Shown: positions 41,094 through 51,307, numbered from the stretch's first letter. The stretch is 64,000 bases of DNA from JAAZKA01 sp034926225 (GCA_034926225.1 JAYFRF010000006.1:1-64000), one strand, 5' to 3'. The notes: a model not told the origin generated them from the sequence alone. Translations and numbers: made by a program.

Positions 41094-44000
41094 ATGAACC
41101 ATGTATATCGCCTGTATACGGAAAAGCGTACGGGATTTGATGTGGAAGCGCAGGGGCTCGCGCGGGAGCTGAGGGGCGACCTTGGTGTCGCGGGGTTAAA
41201 AAGCCTGCGCGTGCTGTGCCGCTACGACGCGGAGGGGCTGGGCGCTGAGGAGTACGCGGCGGCGCGGACGACGGTCTTTTCTGAGCCGCCGTGCGACGAC
41301 TGTTATGACGAGGCGATGCCCCCAATCCCCGCGGACGCGCGGGTACTCGCAGTGGAAGCGCTGCCGGGGCAGTTTGACCAGCGCGCGGACTCGTGTGCGC
41401 AGTGTATCGCAATCCTGACCGCCGGAGAGCGTCCCCGTGTGCGGGCGGCAAAGGTGTATATCTTCGAGTTCGAGGAAAACCCCACAGACGAAGAGTTCGC
41501 GCGCATCAAAACGCGCCTGATAAACCCGGTCGAGGCCAGAGAAGCGTCGCTTTACAAGCCGGAGACGCTCGCGGAGGACTACGGTTCCCCGGCGGACGTC
41601 GCGGTACTCGCGGGCTTTGTTTCGATGGACAGGGCGGCTCTGGATGCGATGTGCGATGAATACGGGCTTGCGATGGACGAGCGGGACCTTGCGTTTTTAC
41701 AGGCGTATTTCCGCGATGAGGAGAAGCGTGACCCGACCTTAACAGAGCTGCGGGTACTCGACACGTATTGGTCGGATCACTGCCGGCATACGACATTCGG
41801 GACGCATCTCAAGGATGTGAAGCTTTACGACCCGGCGGTCGCTAAATCGTATGAGGAGTACTTGGCGGCGCGCCGCGAGGTGTACGGGGAAGAGAAGGCA
41901 GCACGGCGTCCGGTTACGCTGATGGATGTCGCGACGGCGGGCGTGAAGGTCTTAAAGAAGCGCGGGAAGCTGCCGAGGCTCGACGAGAGCGAGGAGATCA
42001 ACGCCTGCTCGGTGCATGTGGACGCGATGGTCGGCGGAAAGAAGATCGATACGCTGCTGCAGTTTAAAAACGAGACGCATAACCATCCGACGGAGATCGA
42101 GCCGTTCGGCGGCGCCGCGACCTGCCTCGGCGGCGCGATCCGCGACCCGCTGTCCGGACGCGCGTATGTGTATCAGGCGATGCGCGTGACCGGCGCGGGA
42201 GACCCGAGAAAGCCACTTTCGGAGACGATTCCCGGGAAGCTGCCACAGAAGCGCTTAACGCGGACGGCGGCGGCGGGATATTCGTCGTACGGCAACCAGA
42301 TCGGTCTTGCGACGGGTCAGGTGCGGGAGCTGTACCATGAGGGGTATGTCGCCAAACACCTGGAGATCGGCGCGGTTTTAGGATACGCGCCTTACGCGCA
42401 TGTCGTGCGGGAGGAACCCGCCCCGGGCGACGTGGTGATCCTGCTCGGTGGACGCACGGGACGCGACGGCTGCGGCGGCGCGACTGGCTCGTCGAAGGCG
42501 CATACGGAAAAGTCGCTTGCGACCTGCTTTGCCGAGGTGCAGAAGGGCAATCCGCCGGAGGAGCGTAAAATACAGCGCCTGTTCCGCGACGGGGACGTCA
42601 CGCGGATGATCAAGCGCTGCAACGACTTCGGCGCGGGCGGAGTCTCGGTCGCGATCGGAGAGCTCGCGGACGGTCTTCGGATCAACCTCGACCTCGTGCC
42701 GAAAAAGTACGAGGGTCTTGACGGCACGGAGCTTGCGATTTCGGAATCCCAGGAGCGTATGGCGGTGGTCGTCGCGCGGGAAAACACCGAAAAGTTTATG
42801 GCGGCGGCCGCGCGGGAGAATCTCGAATCCACGGTCGTCGCGGAGGTCACGGCGGAGCCGCGGCTCGTGATGACGTGGCGCGGACGGACGCTCGTAGACA
42901 TTTCGCGCGCGTTTTTAGCAACGAACGGCGCGTCACGAGAGGCAAACGCCGCGGTGAAGACGCAGGGAATTCCCGAACGCTTGACAGTTTCCGGCTCGGC
43001 GGCAGAAAAGTTCCGTGCGCTGTTGTCGGATTTAAATGTCTGCTCGCAGCGGGGTCTCGGCGAGCGCTTCGACGGCTCGATCGGTGCGTCGTCGGTGCTG
43101 GCACCCTACGGCGGCAAGACGGGGCTGTCCCCCGCTCCCCTGATGGTATCGAAGCTGCCGTTTTTAGGCGCGGACTGCACGACATTCTCCGGCATGTCAT
43201 ACGGCGGCGATCCGCACGTTCTCGAGCAGAATCCCTATCTCGGCGCGGCCTATGCCGTGGTGACGTCGGTATCGAAGCTGATCGCGGCGGGTTTTGACTA
43301 CCGCGACGCCTATCTGACGCTGCAGGAGTACTTCCCGAAGCTCGGCGACGACCCGGAGCGCTGGGGGCTGCCGTTTTCGGCACTCTTAGGGGCGTTCTCG
43401 GCGCAAGTAGGGCTCGGCATCGCGGCGATCGGCGGCAAGGACAGCATGTCCGGCTCGTACCGCGACCTCGACGTACCGCCGACGCTCGTTTCGTTCGCAG
43501 TCGCGTCGTCGAATGCGGGTGGCTGCATTCTGCCGGACTTTCAGCGTGCGGGGCACGCGGTTTATCTGATCGCCGCGCCGCAGAACGCGGACGGCACGCC
43601 GGATTACGCGGGAACGCTCGCGGCGTGGGACACGCTGCTTTCTAACCGTGCGCATATCCTATCCGCGCGGGCGACAGAAGCCGGCGGTATCGCAGAAGCG
43701 GTGTTCAAGCTCGCCATCGGCAATAAGGTAGGCTTTGCGGCCGCCTCCGACCTGTTTGCGGCGGTCAGCCCCGGCAGCATCGTCGCGGAAGCCGACGCCG
43801 AAATTCCTGGTGCAGTTCTCCCGTGCGCGGTACTCCTCGGGCATACGACCTCCGAGGAAACGATCGTCGCGGACGGCGAAATGCTCTCGCTCGACGAGCT
43901 GACCGCGGTCTGGGAAGCACCGCTGGAGCGGGTATTCCCGACGCGCACGGCGGATGCGGGAGACGCACCCCTGATCACCTGTACGGCGCGGAATCTTGCA

Positions 44001-44816
44001 AAGCCCGCGATCCTAATAAACCGCCCGAAGGCGGTGATCCCGGTCTTCCCCGGCACAAACTGCGAGTACGACACGGCGAAAGCCGTGGAGCGCGCGGGCG
44101 GGGAGGCAAAGATCGTCGTCGTGCGCAATATGACGGCGGACGCCCTCGCGGAGTCGATGGAGGAAATGAAAAAAGCCCTCTCGGGCACCGAGATGCTGAT
44201 CTTCCCGGGTGGCTTTTCGGGCGGCGACGAGCCGGACGGCTCCGGCAAGTTCATCGCGGCGTACTTCCGCAACCCCGTCCTCGAGGACGCGGTGCACGCG
44301 CTCCTAGACCGCGACGGGCTGATCCTCGGCATCTGTAACGGCTTCCAGGCGCTCATCAAGCTTGGGCTTGTCCCGTTTGGCCGGATCCGTCCCATGGACA
44401 GGACCTGCCCGACGCTGACGTACAACAACATCGGGCGGCACGAGGCGCGGTATGTGACAACGCGCGTCGCGTCGGTGAAATCGCCGTGGCTTTCGTTGTG
44501 CGACGCAGGCGAGCTGCACGCGGTGCCGATTTCCCACGGTGAGGGGCGGTTTGTCGCAGATGCGGCGACGCTTCGCGCCCTTCGGGAAAACGGGCAGATC
44601 GCGTTCCAGTACGCGGACGCCGCGGGCGTGCCGACGATGGACATCGCCTGTAACCCCAACGGCTCGGCCTGGGCGATCGAGGGCATCACGAGCCCCGACG
44701 GGCGGATTCTAGGGAAGATGGCGCACACGGAGCGCGCGGGCGCGAATGTCGGCGTAAACATCGCGGGAAAGCGTTACCAGCCGATCTTCGAAGGCGGCGT
44801 GCGATATTTCCGATAG
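41094..44816 (+). CDS. purL: Phosphoribosylformylglycinamidine synthase (single-chain)
   Basis: This 1240-residue cytoplasmic enzyme makes FGAM from FGAR, glutamine and ATP in step four of purine synthesis. The N-terminal part replaces PurS. Two AIR-synthase-like halves follow (SDHCRHTTF near 224, FKNETHNHPTEIEPFGGAATC near 325). The C-terminal PurQ-like amidotransferase runs from FPGTNCEYD (about 984), with the nucleophile Cys in GICNGFQAL (about 1080) and His in SHGEGRF (about 1145). This fused form is typical of Clostridia and Bacteroidetes and needs no separate purQ or purS. No other pur gene lies nearby. Confidence 0.95.
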   Translation: MNHVYRLYTEKRTGFDVEAQGLARELRGDLGVAGLKSLRVLCRYDAEGLGAEEYAAARTTVFSEPPCDDCYDEAMPPIPADARVLAVEALPGQFDQRADSCAQCIAILTAGERPRVRAAKVYIFEFEENPTDEEFARIKTRLINPVEAREASLYKPETLAEDYGSPADVAVLAGFVSMDRAALDAMCDEYGLAMDERDLAFLQAYFRDEEKRDPTLTELRVLDTYWSDHCRHTTFGTHLKDVKLYDPAVAKSYEEYLAARREVYGEEKAARRPVTLMDVATAGVKVLKKRGKLPRLDESEEINACSVHVDAMVGGKKIDTLLQFKNETHNHPTEIEPFGGAATCLGGAIRDPLSGRAYVYQAMRVTGAGDPRKPLSETIPGKLPQKRLTRTAAAGYSSYGNQIGLATGQVRELYHEGYVAKHLEIGAVLGYAPYAHVVREEPAPGDVVILLGGRTGRDGCGGATGSSKAHTEKSLATCFAEVQKGNPPEERKIQRLFRDGDVTRMIKRCNDFGAGGVSVAIGELADGLRINLDLVPKKYEGLDGTELAISESQERMAVVVARENTEKFMAAAARENLESTVVAEVTAEPRLVMTWRGRTLVDISRAFLATNGASREANAAVKTQGIPERLTVSGSAAEKFRALLSDLNVCSQRGLGERFDGSIGASSVLAPYGGKTGLSPAPLMVSKLPFLGADCTTFSGMSYGGDPHVLEQNPYLGAAYAVVTSVSKLIAAGFDYRDAYLTLQEYFPKLGDDPERWGLPFSALLGAFSAQVGLGIAAIGGKDSMSGSYRDLDVPPTLVSFAVASSNAGGCILPDFQRAGHAVYLIAAPQNADGTPDYAGTLAAWDTLLSNRAHILSARATEAGGIAEAVFKLAIGNKVGFAAASDLFAAVSPGSIVAEADAEIPGAVLPCAVLLGHTTSEETIVADGEMLSLDELTAVWEAPLERVFPTRTADAGDAPLITCTARNLAKPAILINRPKAVIPVFPGTNCEYDTAKAVERAGGEAKIVVVRNMTADALAESMEEMKKALSGTEMLIFPGGFSGGDEPDGSGKFIAAYFRNPVLEDAVHALLDRDGLILGICNGFQALIKLGLVPFGRIRPMDRTCPTLTYNNIGRHEARYVTTRVASVKSPWLSLCDAGELHAVPISHGEGRFVADAATLRALRENGQIAFQYADAAGVPTMDIACNPNGSAWAIEGITSPDGRILGKMAHTERAGANVGVNIAGKRYQPIFEGGVRYFR

Positions 44817-44858
44817 GCCAAACGGTTTTAACATCACAAAACAGAAGGAGAACCGATT

Positions 44859-45719
44859 ATGAAAACCTGTATCAGCTCTTATTCCTACTCCCCGCTTCTT
44901 CGTTCCGGAAAGATGTCCTACTTCGACGTCATCGAAAAGACGAAGGAGCTGGGCTTTGATGCGATCGAGTTCTCGATCGGCGATGAACTGCCCGGCGGAC
45001 GCGAGACGGTCGCGAAGCTGCGGGACAAGTGTAAGGAAATGGACTTGCCGATCGCGAGCTACACGACGGGCGCAAACTTCTTTGTACCGGATCAGGCCAA
45101 GGAGATCGCGCGGCTCAAAGAGCATGTCGACCGCGCGGAGATCCTCGGCGCGCCGGTGATGCGTCACGATATCTGCGGTACGTTCTACGAGGGCTACACG
45201 GGCGTGCGCACGTTTGACGCGATTGTGCCGATCATCGCCCCGGCGATCCGCGAGGTCACGGAGTATGCCAAAGAAAAAGGCATCCGCACGATGAGCGAGA
45301 ACCACGGCTACGTTGCGCAGGACGCCGAGCGCTTAATCAAGGTCTTCACGGCCGTCGGCAGCACGAACTACGGCTGGCTGTGCGATGTCGGCAACTTCTG
45401 CTGCGCGGATGAGGATCCGGCGATCAGCGTCGGGAAGCTCGCCCCCTTATGCTTCCACGTGCATGTCAAGGACATGTTCCTGCGCTCCGGCATGCTCCCG
45501 AACCCCGGACGCGGCTGGGGCCGTACGCGCGCGGGCAACTATTTCCGCTGCACCATCTTCGGTCACGGCAACATCCCGACGTTCCAGTGCCTGCAAAACC
45601 TTAAGCGCAACGGCTACGACGGTTATGTCTCCCTCGAGTTCGAAGGCATCGAGGACACGCTCATGGCGATTGAGATCGCGCATGAGAACATGAAGAGCTA
45701 CATCGAGATCATCGGCTAA
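44859..45719 (+). CDS. Sugar phosphate isomerase/epimerase family protein
   Basis: The 286-residue protein is a TIM-barrel enzyme of the xylose isomerase-like (AP-endonuclease-2) superfamily. Metal-site residues appear in FDAIEFSIGDELP, MSENHGYVAQ, WLCDVGNFCC, HVHVKDM and VSLEFEG, so the active site looks complete. The substrate may be a keto sugar or inosose. An aaggag site precedes ATG 44859, 40 bp after purL. A metabolic link with purL is not obvious. Confidence 0.88.
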   Translation: MKTCISSYSYSPLLRSGKMSYFDVIEKTKELGFDAIEFSIGDELPGGRETVAKLRDKCKEMDLPIASYTTGANFFVPDQAKEIARLKEHVDRAEILGAPVMRHDICGTFYEGYTGVRTFDAIVPIIAPAIREVTEYAKEKGIRTMSENHGYVAQDAERLIKVFTAVGSTNYGWLCDVGNFCCADEDPAISVGKLAPLCFHVHVKDMFLRSGMLPNPGRGWGRTRAGNYFRCTIFGHGNIPTFQCLQNLKRNGYDGYVSLEFEGIEDTLMAIEIAHENMKSYIEIIG

Positions 45720-45735
45720 AATCGCATACCATTAA

Positions 45736-45778
45736 AATCCCCGCTGCCCACAAGAAAGCTTGGCAGCGGGGATTTTTT
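45736..45778. terminator. Bidirectional intrinsic terminator
   Basis: aatccccgctgcc (45736-45748) and ggcagcggggatt (45762-45774) pair perfectly over 13 bp and a run of six T follows. It separates the isomerase gene from the convergent heptad-repeat gene. Confidence 0.9.
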
Positions 45779-45782
45779 GATT

Positions 45783-47603
45783 TTATTGAAATAGCGTGAG
45801 GAATCTGTCCAAGAGCGTCATCGGCGCTTCTTCGGCCGCGGGAGCGGCCGCTACCTCCTCCCGGACGATGGGGGCGGTTTTGAAGACGAATTGAACGGCG
45901 GCGGTTTCTGCGTTTTCGTCGGAGGTGAAGGACGGCGGGGCAAAATCGCTGTGGTCGTAGGCAGCGAGCGCGTCGTCTATCTGGGAGTTGATATCGCCGG
46001 ACATGGCGGACACCTCGGTATCGAGGGTCTGCATACCGTCTGACAGCGTTCCTGCGCCGTCGGCGAGTTCGGAAGTCCCGTCTGAAAGCTTCGAAATGCC
46101 GTCGTCGAAGGCGGTATAGTTCTTCTGGAGCGCGGAGACGCCGTCGAGGTAGGTGCCGAGAGCTTTATCGAATGCGGCGTAGTTTTCGTAGAGGGTTTGG
46201 AGCCCCGCGGCGAAGTCCGAAAGCCGGGTGAGCGAATCGAGGTCGCCGAGGGAGTCCTTGAGGGACTGCGAGGTGCCGTAAAGCTGATCCGCGATGGCGG
46301 CGAGGTTCTTCGAAACCGTCGGCAGGGTGGTCTGGACGGCGGCAAAGGCGGGGGACACCTGTGCGTACGTACCCTTGACGGCGGCGATGGCGGCGCTTTG
46401 CGCGGTATAGGCGCGCACGAGCGCCTGCACGTTCTCATCCGCGGAATCCGCGAGGGCGGTCACGTCGACGGTCGCGTCGGGAAGCGCGGCGATGGCCGCG
46501 TCAAGGGCGGTATAGCCTTGCGAGAAGCTGTCGTTTAACGTGGTAAGCCCTGTTTGCAGCTTCACGAGCGAGTCGCCGACTGTCCACAGTCCGGAAGGCA
46601 GCTCATGAAGCGCGGCAAGCCCCGACAGATCGGGTAAGCCCGCGGCGCCGCCGGCAAACTCGGTCAGAGCGGACAGCACCTGCGCGCTCGCGCCGCGAAG
46701 CTGGCCGCCGCCGCCGGCAATCTCGGCAAGCGCCGCTGCGACGGAGAGGGAGCCGGACTCCACCTCGTCCATACTGTCGGCAAGCGCCGCCGCGCCGTCC
46801 GCAACACCCCGCGCGCCGTCGGAGAGATCGGAAATGGCCGTCACGAACGCGCCGAAGTCACCTGTGAGGGCGCTTGTGTCAAGCCCGTCAAACGAAAAGG
46901 ACATCGGCACGGCGGCGAAGGTGATGCCGTCCATGGAAAAATCGTTTGCGTGGAAGGATACGGTATAATCAGCGACGGCATCGGGCAGGACGGTGAATGT
47001 GACGGTCTTATCGCTGCCGGCGTTCGCAAGGGTCGCGCCGTCGGCGGTGATGTCCGTGCAGGCGTCCGCGTCGAGGGTCAGCGAGATCTGCAGCATATAA
47101 TCCGCGCCGAAGCGGGAATCGTCGGTGGATACGGCGGTCTGAATACGGATGGCGATATCGCCGGATGCGCCCGCGAGGGTGTCTCCCGTCACATCCGCAC
47201 CGTCGAGGGTGTAGCCGATACGGATATCCCAGGGAAGGGTCGTACTCTCCATGTAACCCTGATAGTACAGGCGGTTTCCGGCGATGCTGCCGGTCACGAC
47301 GCCGTTTTCGACGGCGAGGGGCGCGGTATCGGTGAGGTTTTTGACAGTGGAGAAGCCGCCGTGATCGGTAAATGTACCGCCGCAGGACGCGGTAAGCGCG
47401 GTGACGGCGTAGACCTTCTCAGGCTTTCCGTCGTACGCGAGGTTTGCGTAGACGGTCTCCTCGCGGGCGGTGATGACGGCGGTACCGACAGACGCGGAAC
47501 CGGAGGCGCCGCTGTCGGCTTTATCGACGCCGAAGGCGGGTACGAGAACCAGAATCGCCGCGAGAAGGACCGGGACAAGGCGGCGGGTGAATTTTTTGAT
47601 CAT
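45783..47603 (-). CDS. Exported heptad-repeat protein (YhgE-like), MMPL partner
   Basis: The 606-residue protein has a signal peptide or N-terminal anchor (residues 1-25, VPVLLAAILVLVPAFG), a beta-rich domain to about 250 and then long alpha-helical repeats. The repeats follow the L-x-x-G heptad style of YhgE/Pip proteins (GVADGAAALADSMDEVESGS, SDGTSELADGAGTLSDGM). Unlike full YhgE it has no large C-terminal membrane domain. It overlaps the MMPL gene by 4 bp and should work outside the membrane with that transporter, perhaps in lipid or glycolipid export. Confidence 0.75.
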   Translation of the reverse strand: MIKKFTRRLVPVLLAAILVLVPAFGVDKADSGASGSASVGTAVITAREETVYANLAYDGKPEKVYAVTALTASCGGTFTDHGGFSTVKNLTDTAPLAVENGVVTGSIAGNRLYYQGYMESTTLPWDIRIGYTLDGADVTGDTLAGASGDIAIRIQTAVSTDDSRFGADYMLQISLTLDADACTDITADGATLANAGSDKTVTFTVLPDAVADYTVSFHANDFSMDGITFAAVPMSFSFDGLDTSALTGDFGAFVTAISDLSDGARGVADGAAALADSMDEVESGSLSVAAALAEIAGGGGQLRGASAQVLSALTEFAGGAAGLPDLSGLAALHELPSGLWTVGDSLVKLQTGLTTLNDSFSQGYTALDAAIAALPDATVDVTALADSADENVQALVRAYTAQSAAIAAVKGTYAQVSPAFAAVQTTLPTVSKNLAAIADQLYGTSQSLKDSLGDLDSLTRLSDFAAGLQTLYENYAAFDKALGTYLDGVSALQKNYTAFDDGISKLSDGTSELADGAGTLSDGMQTLDTEVSAMSGDINSQIDDALAAYDHSDFAPPSFTSDENAETAAVQFVFKTAPIVREEVAAAPAAEEAPMTLLDRFLTLFQ

Positions 47604-49651
47604 TTGGAAGCTCCTTTCGCGAACGTAGTATGGCGGATCAGACCGTCGAACAAGGTCAAAAGCCCCGGCAGGACGAGGAACACCATGGCCGCCGATAAGA
47701 CGGTACCGCGTCCGAGAAGCGCGCCGAGCTGGCTGACGACCTCGTTTGAGGAAACAGCGCGGATGATGAAGCCCGCCGACGCGAGGATCGCCGCCGACGT
47801 CAGGATGGACGGCAGCGTCTCCGCAAGCGCCCGGGTCGCAGCTTTTAGCTTTGGAAGCTCGTTCCGCGCCGCGCGGTAGTGATCGGTATAAAGAATTGCG
47901 TAGTCTACGGTCGCGCCGAGCTGGACGGTACTGATGATCAGGTAGCCGATGTAACAGAGGATGCTCCCGGAGAAATAAGTGACGGAGAGGTTCACCCAGA
48001 TCGACGCTTCGATCGTTAAAACGAGCAGCACGGGCAGCGAGACGGAGCGGAAGGTCAAGAGCAGCACGAGGGCGATGGCCGCGATGGCGATCCAGTTGAC
48101 GCGTACGGCGTCGGAGGTGACGACGTCACGCATATCGTATAGGTTCGCGCTTTCGCCAAAGGTATACGCGCCCTCGGGATAGACCTCGCGGACGCTGTCG
48201 CGGACGGCTTCGACGACGGAGAACGCGAGGTCACCATCGGCGGGGGTATCGGCGTAGAGGATGATGCGGGCATAATTGTCCGAGTAAAAATGCGAAAGCG
48301 CGTCGTCACTGACGAAATCGGGCGGAATCGCCGCACCGACGGTATGCGCATAGGACACGACTGAGGTAACGTGATCGATGTCGGCTAGCTTTGCGGAGAG
48401 GATCGCTTCCCGGGCGACGTCGCCGCGCGGCACGAGGACAACGGTCGCGGCGGAGCGTCCGAAAGCCTCGGTCACAGCGGCCTCATCCATACCGGCGACG
48501 GTCGCGGGCTCCAGCTCGCCCATGCCATAGGTGAAGGTATTGTTCATCTGGGCGAGGTACGCGGGGACGATCAGCAGAAGGACAAGCGCGAGCGCCGGAA
48601 TGCGGCATTTCATCAGAACTCGGGAAGCACCGTCAAAGCGCGGCAAAAAGGAGCGATGGCTTGTACGGTCTAAAAGCTTCGCGCAGGCAAGCGTCAGCGC
48701 GGGGAGAAAGACCATGACGGAGACGAGGCTGAATGTCACGCCCTTGGCGAGGTTGATGCCGAGATCCGCACCGATGCCGAAGCGCATGAAGACGAGCGCG
48801 AGAAAGCCGAAGATCGTCGTCAGCGCGCTTGCGGAGACGGCGGGGAAGGCGCGCTTCATGGCAAGCTTCATCGCCCGCTCGAGCGACGGGGTGCGTTCAC
48901 GCTCCTCGCGGAAGGCGGCAAGGAGGAAGATCGCATAATCGAGAGAAACCGCGAGCTGTAAAAGCGGCGCGACGGATGAGGTCATAAAGGAAATCTCGCC
49001 GAAGATGATATTGAGCCCCATGTTAATGACGATGGACACGCCGATGGACACTAAAAACAACAGCGGTTCCAGCCAGGAGCGGGTTGTGAGCGCAAGCAAC
49101 AGCAGGATCAAGGGGACGAGGAACGCGGCGGCCTTGAGCGTTTCGGCGAGGGCCAGCTCCTGCGTGACGGCGGTATGGACGGCGTCTCCTGAGATCGCGC
49201 CGGTGTCCCCGATGAGGTCGCGGATGGCGTCTACAGCGCTGCGTTCATGGCCTGCGGCGATGGCGACGGAGAGGCAGGCGCTGCCATCCTTATAATAGGT
49301 TTCGACGGTCGCGGCATCCGCCGTATCGAGCGGCACGCGCAGGTCGAGCACGTCGTCGAGCCAGAGAACCTCCTCCACGCCGTCGATGGTGGAGAGCCGT
49401 TCCTTGATCTCGAGCGCCTGTGTCACGGAGACGCCGCGCAGCAGTACACGGGCGTTGGGCAGCGCGCCGGGGAACTCCGCCTGCATCCGCTCGAAGCCTA
49501 CAGTGGACTCCACGTCGTCGGGGAGATAATCTGTGAGGGTGTAGTTGACGCGCACGCCCGTCCAGAGGACGCAGGAAAGCACCGTCAGCACGGCGAAGAT
49601 GAGAATCACGGCCTTTTTACGGCGCAGGATCGCGCCGAATAGTCTGTCCAA
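47600..49651 (-). CDS. MMPL/RND family transporter
   Basis: This 683-residue membrane protein has two repeats of six membrane segments, each preceded by an extracellular loop domain. Family features are the start FGAILRRKKAVILIF, VNYTLTDYLPDDVES, the LLQLAVSLDYAIFLL helix with its Asp, and its counterpart TVQLGATVDYAILY in the second half. Such transporters export lipids or drugs using the proton gradient. It is transcribed divergently from a TetR repressor gene and forms an operon with the heptad-repeat protein. Confidence 0.9.
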   Translation of the reverse strand: MDRLFGAILRRKKAVILIFAVLTVLSCVLWTGVRVNYTLTDYLPDDVESTVGFERMQAEFPGALPNARVLLRGVSVTQALEIKERLSTIDGVEEVLWLDDVLDLRVPLDTADAATVETYYKDGSACLSVAIAAGHERSAVDAIRDLIGDTGAISGDAVHTAVTQELALAETLKAAAFLVPLILLLLALTTRSWLEPLLFLVSIGVSIVINMGLNIIFGEISFMTSSVAPLLQLAVSLDYAIFLLAAFREERERTPSLERAMKLAMKRAFPAVSASALTTIFGFLALVFMRFGIGADLGINLAKGVTFSLVSVMVFLPALTLACAKLLDRTSHRSFLPRFDGASRVLMKCRIPALALVLLLIVPAYLAQMNNTFTYGMGELEPATVAGMDEAAVTEAFGRSAATVVLVPRGDVAREAILSAKLADIDHVTSVVSYAHTVGAAIPPDFVSDDALSHFYSDNYARIILYADTPADGDLAFSVVEAVRDSVREVYPEGAYTFGESANLYDMRDVVTSDAVRVNWIAIAAIALVLLLTFRSVSLPVLLVLTIEASIWVNLSVTYFSGSILCYIGYLIISTVQLGATVDYAILYTDHYRAARNELPKLKAATRALAETLPSILTSAAILASAGFIIRAVSSNEVVSQLGALLGRGTVLSAAMVFLVLPGLLTLFDGLIRHTTFAKGASK

Positions 49652-49709
49652 AATCGGGGGAACCTCCTTTTATAAAACAAAGTGCGGTTGACAGGAACCT
49701 TACTTCTAT

Positions 49710-49770
49710 AGTATAATGACACCGTGTCCGAAAATCAACACACAGTCTTAAAAAAGGTGTCCGATTCGGA
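49710..49770 (-). promoter_or_regulatory. Promoter and operators of the MMPL operon
   Basis: On the minus strand TTGATT (49733-49738) and TATACT (49710-49715) are 17 bp apart. The palindrome gacac-c-gtgtc (49718-49728) lies inside the spacer, and a second palindrome tccga-t-tcgga (49760-49770) lies just upstream. GTGTCCGA occurs in both places. This is a likely double operator for the TetR-type protein encoded next door. Confidence 0.65.
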
Positions 49771-49842
49771 ACATAATTTGCAGCAGTGTCTATGAACCGT
49801 CTTTGAGGATTGTAAATCTTTTGCAAACGGGAGGGGAGAACG

Positions 49843-50379
49843 GTGCTGGACGGGGAAAAAACAGATCGCCGCGTCCGCTTTACAAAGCTTTCGCTGCGGA
49901 CGGCGCTTCTTTCGATGCTGCGGGAGCGTCCGATTGAAAAGATCACGGTTTCCGCGCTGTGCGACCGCGCGGACGTGGGGCGCGGTACGTTTTATATGCA
50001 TTACCGCGACTGCTTTGACCTTTTAGAGCAGATCGAGGGGGAGCTTTACGAGCAGATTCGGGTTTTACTGTCCCGGCAACTCGTAACGTCTCCGGCGATG
50101 CGAGACACGCTGGTGCTGATCATTGACTGCATCGCCAAAAATGTGGATTTATGCGCGGTGATCTTCACGGAGCACGGCGATATGCGCTTTTTAAAGCGGG
50201 TGCTCGATCTCGCGTACGGGGAGTTCCCGGCCAAAACGGCGGACGCGCGGTATGAGCTGCTGTTCGCGGTGAACGGCGCGGTAGGGGTCATCCGGGAATG
50301 GGTGGCGGGAGGTCTGCGGGAAACTCCCGCGCGCATAGCCGACCTGATCTGGCGGCTGTCGCGTGGAGACCTGAGATAA
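49843..50379 (+). CDS. TetR/AcrR family transcriptional regulator
   Basis: The 178-residue protein starts with GTG 49843 and has a TetR HTH (residues 12-60; KITVSALCDRADVGRGTFYM, then HYRDCFDLLEQIE). The C-terminal domain is of the DhaS/TetR_C_8 type, ending in the GAVGVIREWVAGGLRETP helix. It most likely represses the divergent MMPL operon. Its inducer is unknown. Confidence 0.85.
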   Translation: MLDGEKTDRRVRFTKLSLRTALLSMLRERPIEKITVSALCDRADVGRGTFYMHYRDCFDLLEQIEGELYEQIRVLLSRQLVTSPAMRDTLVLIIDCIAKNVDLCAVIFTEHGDMRFLKRVLDLAYGEFPAKTADARYELLFAVNGAVGVIREWVAGGLRETPARIADLIWRLSRGDLR

Positions 50380-50407
50380 TTTTCTAACGATTTACGGAGG
50401 GAAAACT

Positions 50408-51307
50408 ATGCTGCCGATATGGTTTATCGTCGCGGCGCCGATCATGTGGCTGATCGTGCTACCGGTCAATTTCATCATCGATTCCGTCGTACTTTGGCTT
50501 GCCTCAAAGGTTTTTTCTGTCGGTGATTTTAAAAGCTTCTATAAAAAGACCATCCTGAAGGTCTGGCTCGTCGGGTTTGCGGCACAGCTGATAGGCTCGC
50601 TGTTCCTGTTCATGTCGCAGGGGTATTTCGGCGAGTGGTGGTACGAGTACATCACGACACCGGTTGCCCTAAATCCGCTCGATAACCTCTATTCGCTCCT
50701 CTTCACTCTCCTAGGCGTGTGCGTATCGGGGGGCGCGGCATACTTTTTTAACCGGAAGTTCTCGTTTAAGAATCTCCCGCTGACGGATAAGGTGCTGCGC
50801 AGCGTAGGGCTGACGCTTGCCTTGATGACACTGCCGATGATGTACTTTTTGCCGTCGCGCGCGATCTACGACCCGGAAACGCCGGTGGTCAACTTCACGA
50901 ACCACATCGTCTGGAGCGTACAGTCGCTGTGCGAGGTAACACCGGTCGAACCGGTTGCGGCGGACGCGGTGACGCTGCGTACGGAGGACGGGTTTACGTA
51001 CGGCCACCTCTTTTCCGAGGCGTTAAACTTTGCGAAGACCGCGAGCGCAACGATCGAGCGGGCTCCGGAGTTTACGGTATCCTTCCGCAGCCCGGACTAC
51101 GAGATAGCACGCGACGTCACGGCGGAGCTGTGGTTCATGGATACGGGGCTTGCGCTGTTCCGCGTGGACGGGACGTTCTACCTTGCCGACAAGTACCAGT
51201 CCGCGCGGCTGCTGACCGTCCTCGACGGCACCTATGTCCCGCCGGTCTACGACGAGGAAACCGGGCTGCCGGAAGCCGCCCCGGCGCCGCAGACGACGAC
51301 GGCATGA
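50408..51307 (+). CDS. Membrane protein of unknown function
   Basis: The 299-residue protein has four membrane segments in the first 160 residues (MLPIWFIVAAPIMWLIVLPV, then a segment before GEWWYEY, and two more). A soluble domain of about 130 residues follows, ending in a Pro/Ala-rich tail. No family is recognised. aaggaggg-like gacggaggg precedes the ATG. It follows the TetR gene by 28 bp and overlaps the acetyltransferase gene by 4 bp, so the three are probably co-transcribed. Confidence 0.6.
   Translation: MLPIWFIVAAPIMWLIVLPVNFIIDSVVLWLASKVFSVGDFKSFYKKTILKVWLVGFAAQLIGSLFLFMSQGYFGEWWYEYITTPVALNPLDNLYSLLFTLLGVCVSGGAAYFFNRKFSFKNLPLTDKVLRSVGLTLALMTLPMMYFLPSRAIYDPETPVVNFTNHIVWSVQSLCEVTPVEPVAADAVTLRTEDGFTYGHLFSEALNFAKTASATIERAPEFTVSFRSPDYEIARDVTAELWFMDTGLALFRVDGTFYLADKYQSARLLTVLDGTYVPPVYDEETGLPEAAPAPQTTTA

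Noticed and set aside
43604..44761. 385-codon minus-strand frame opposite purL
   Set aside because: Shadow of purL with low-complexity Ser/Ala/Arg composition and no recognisable protein motif.
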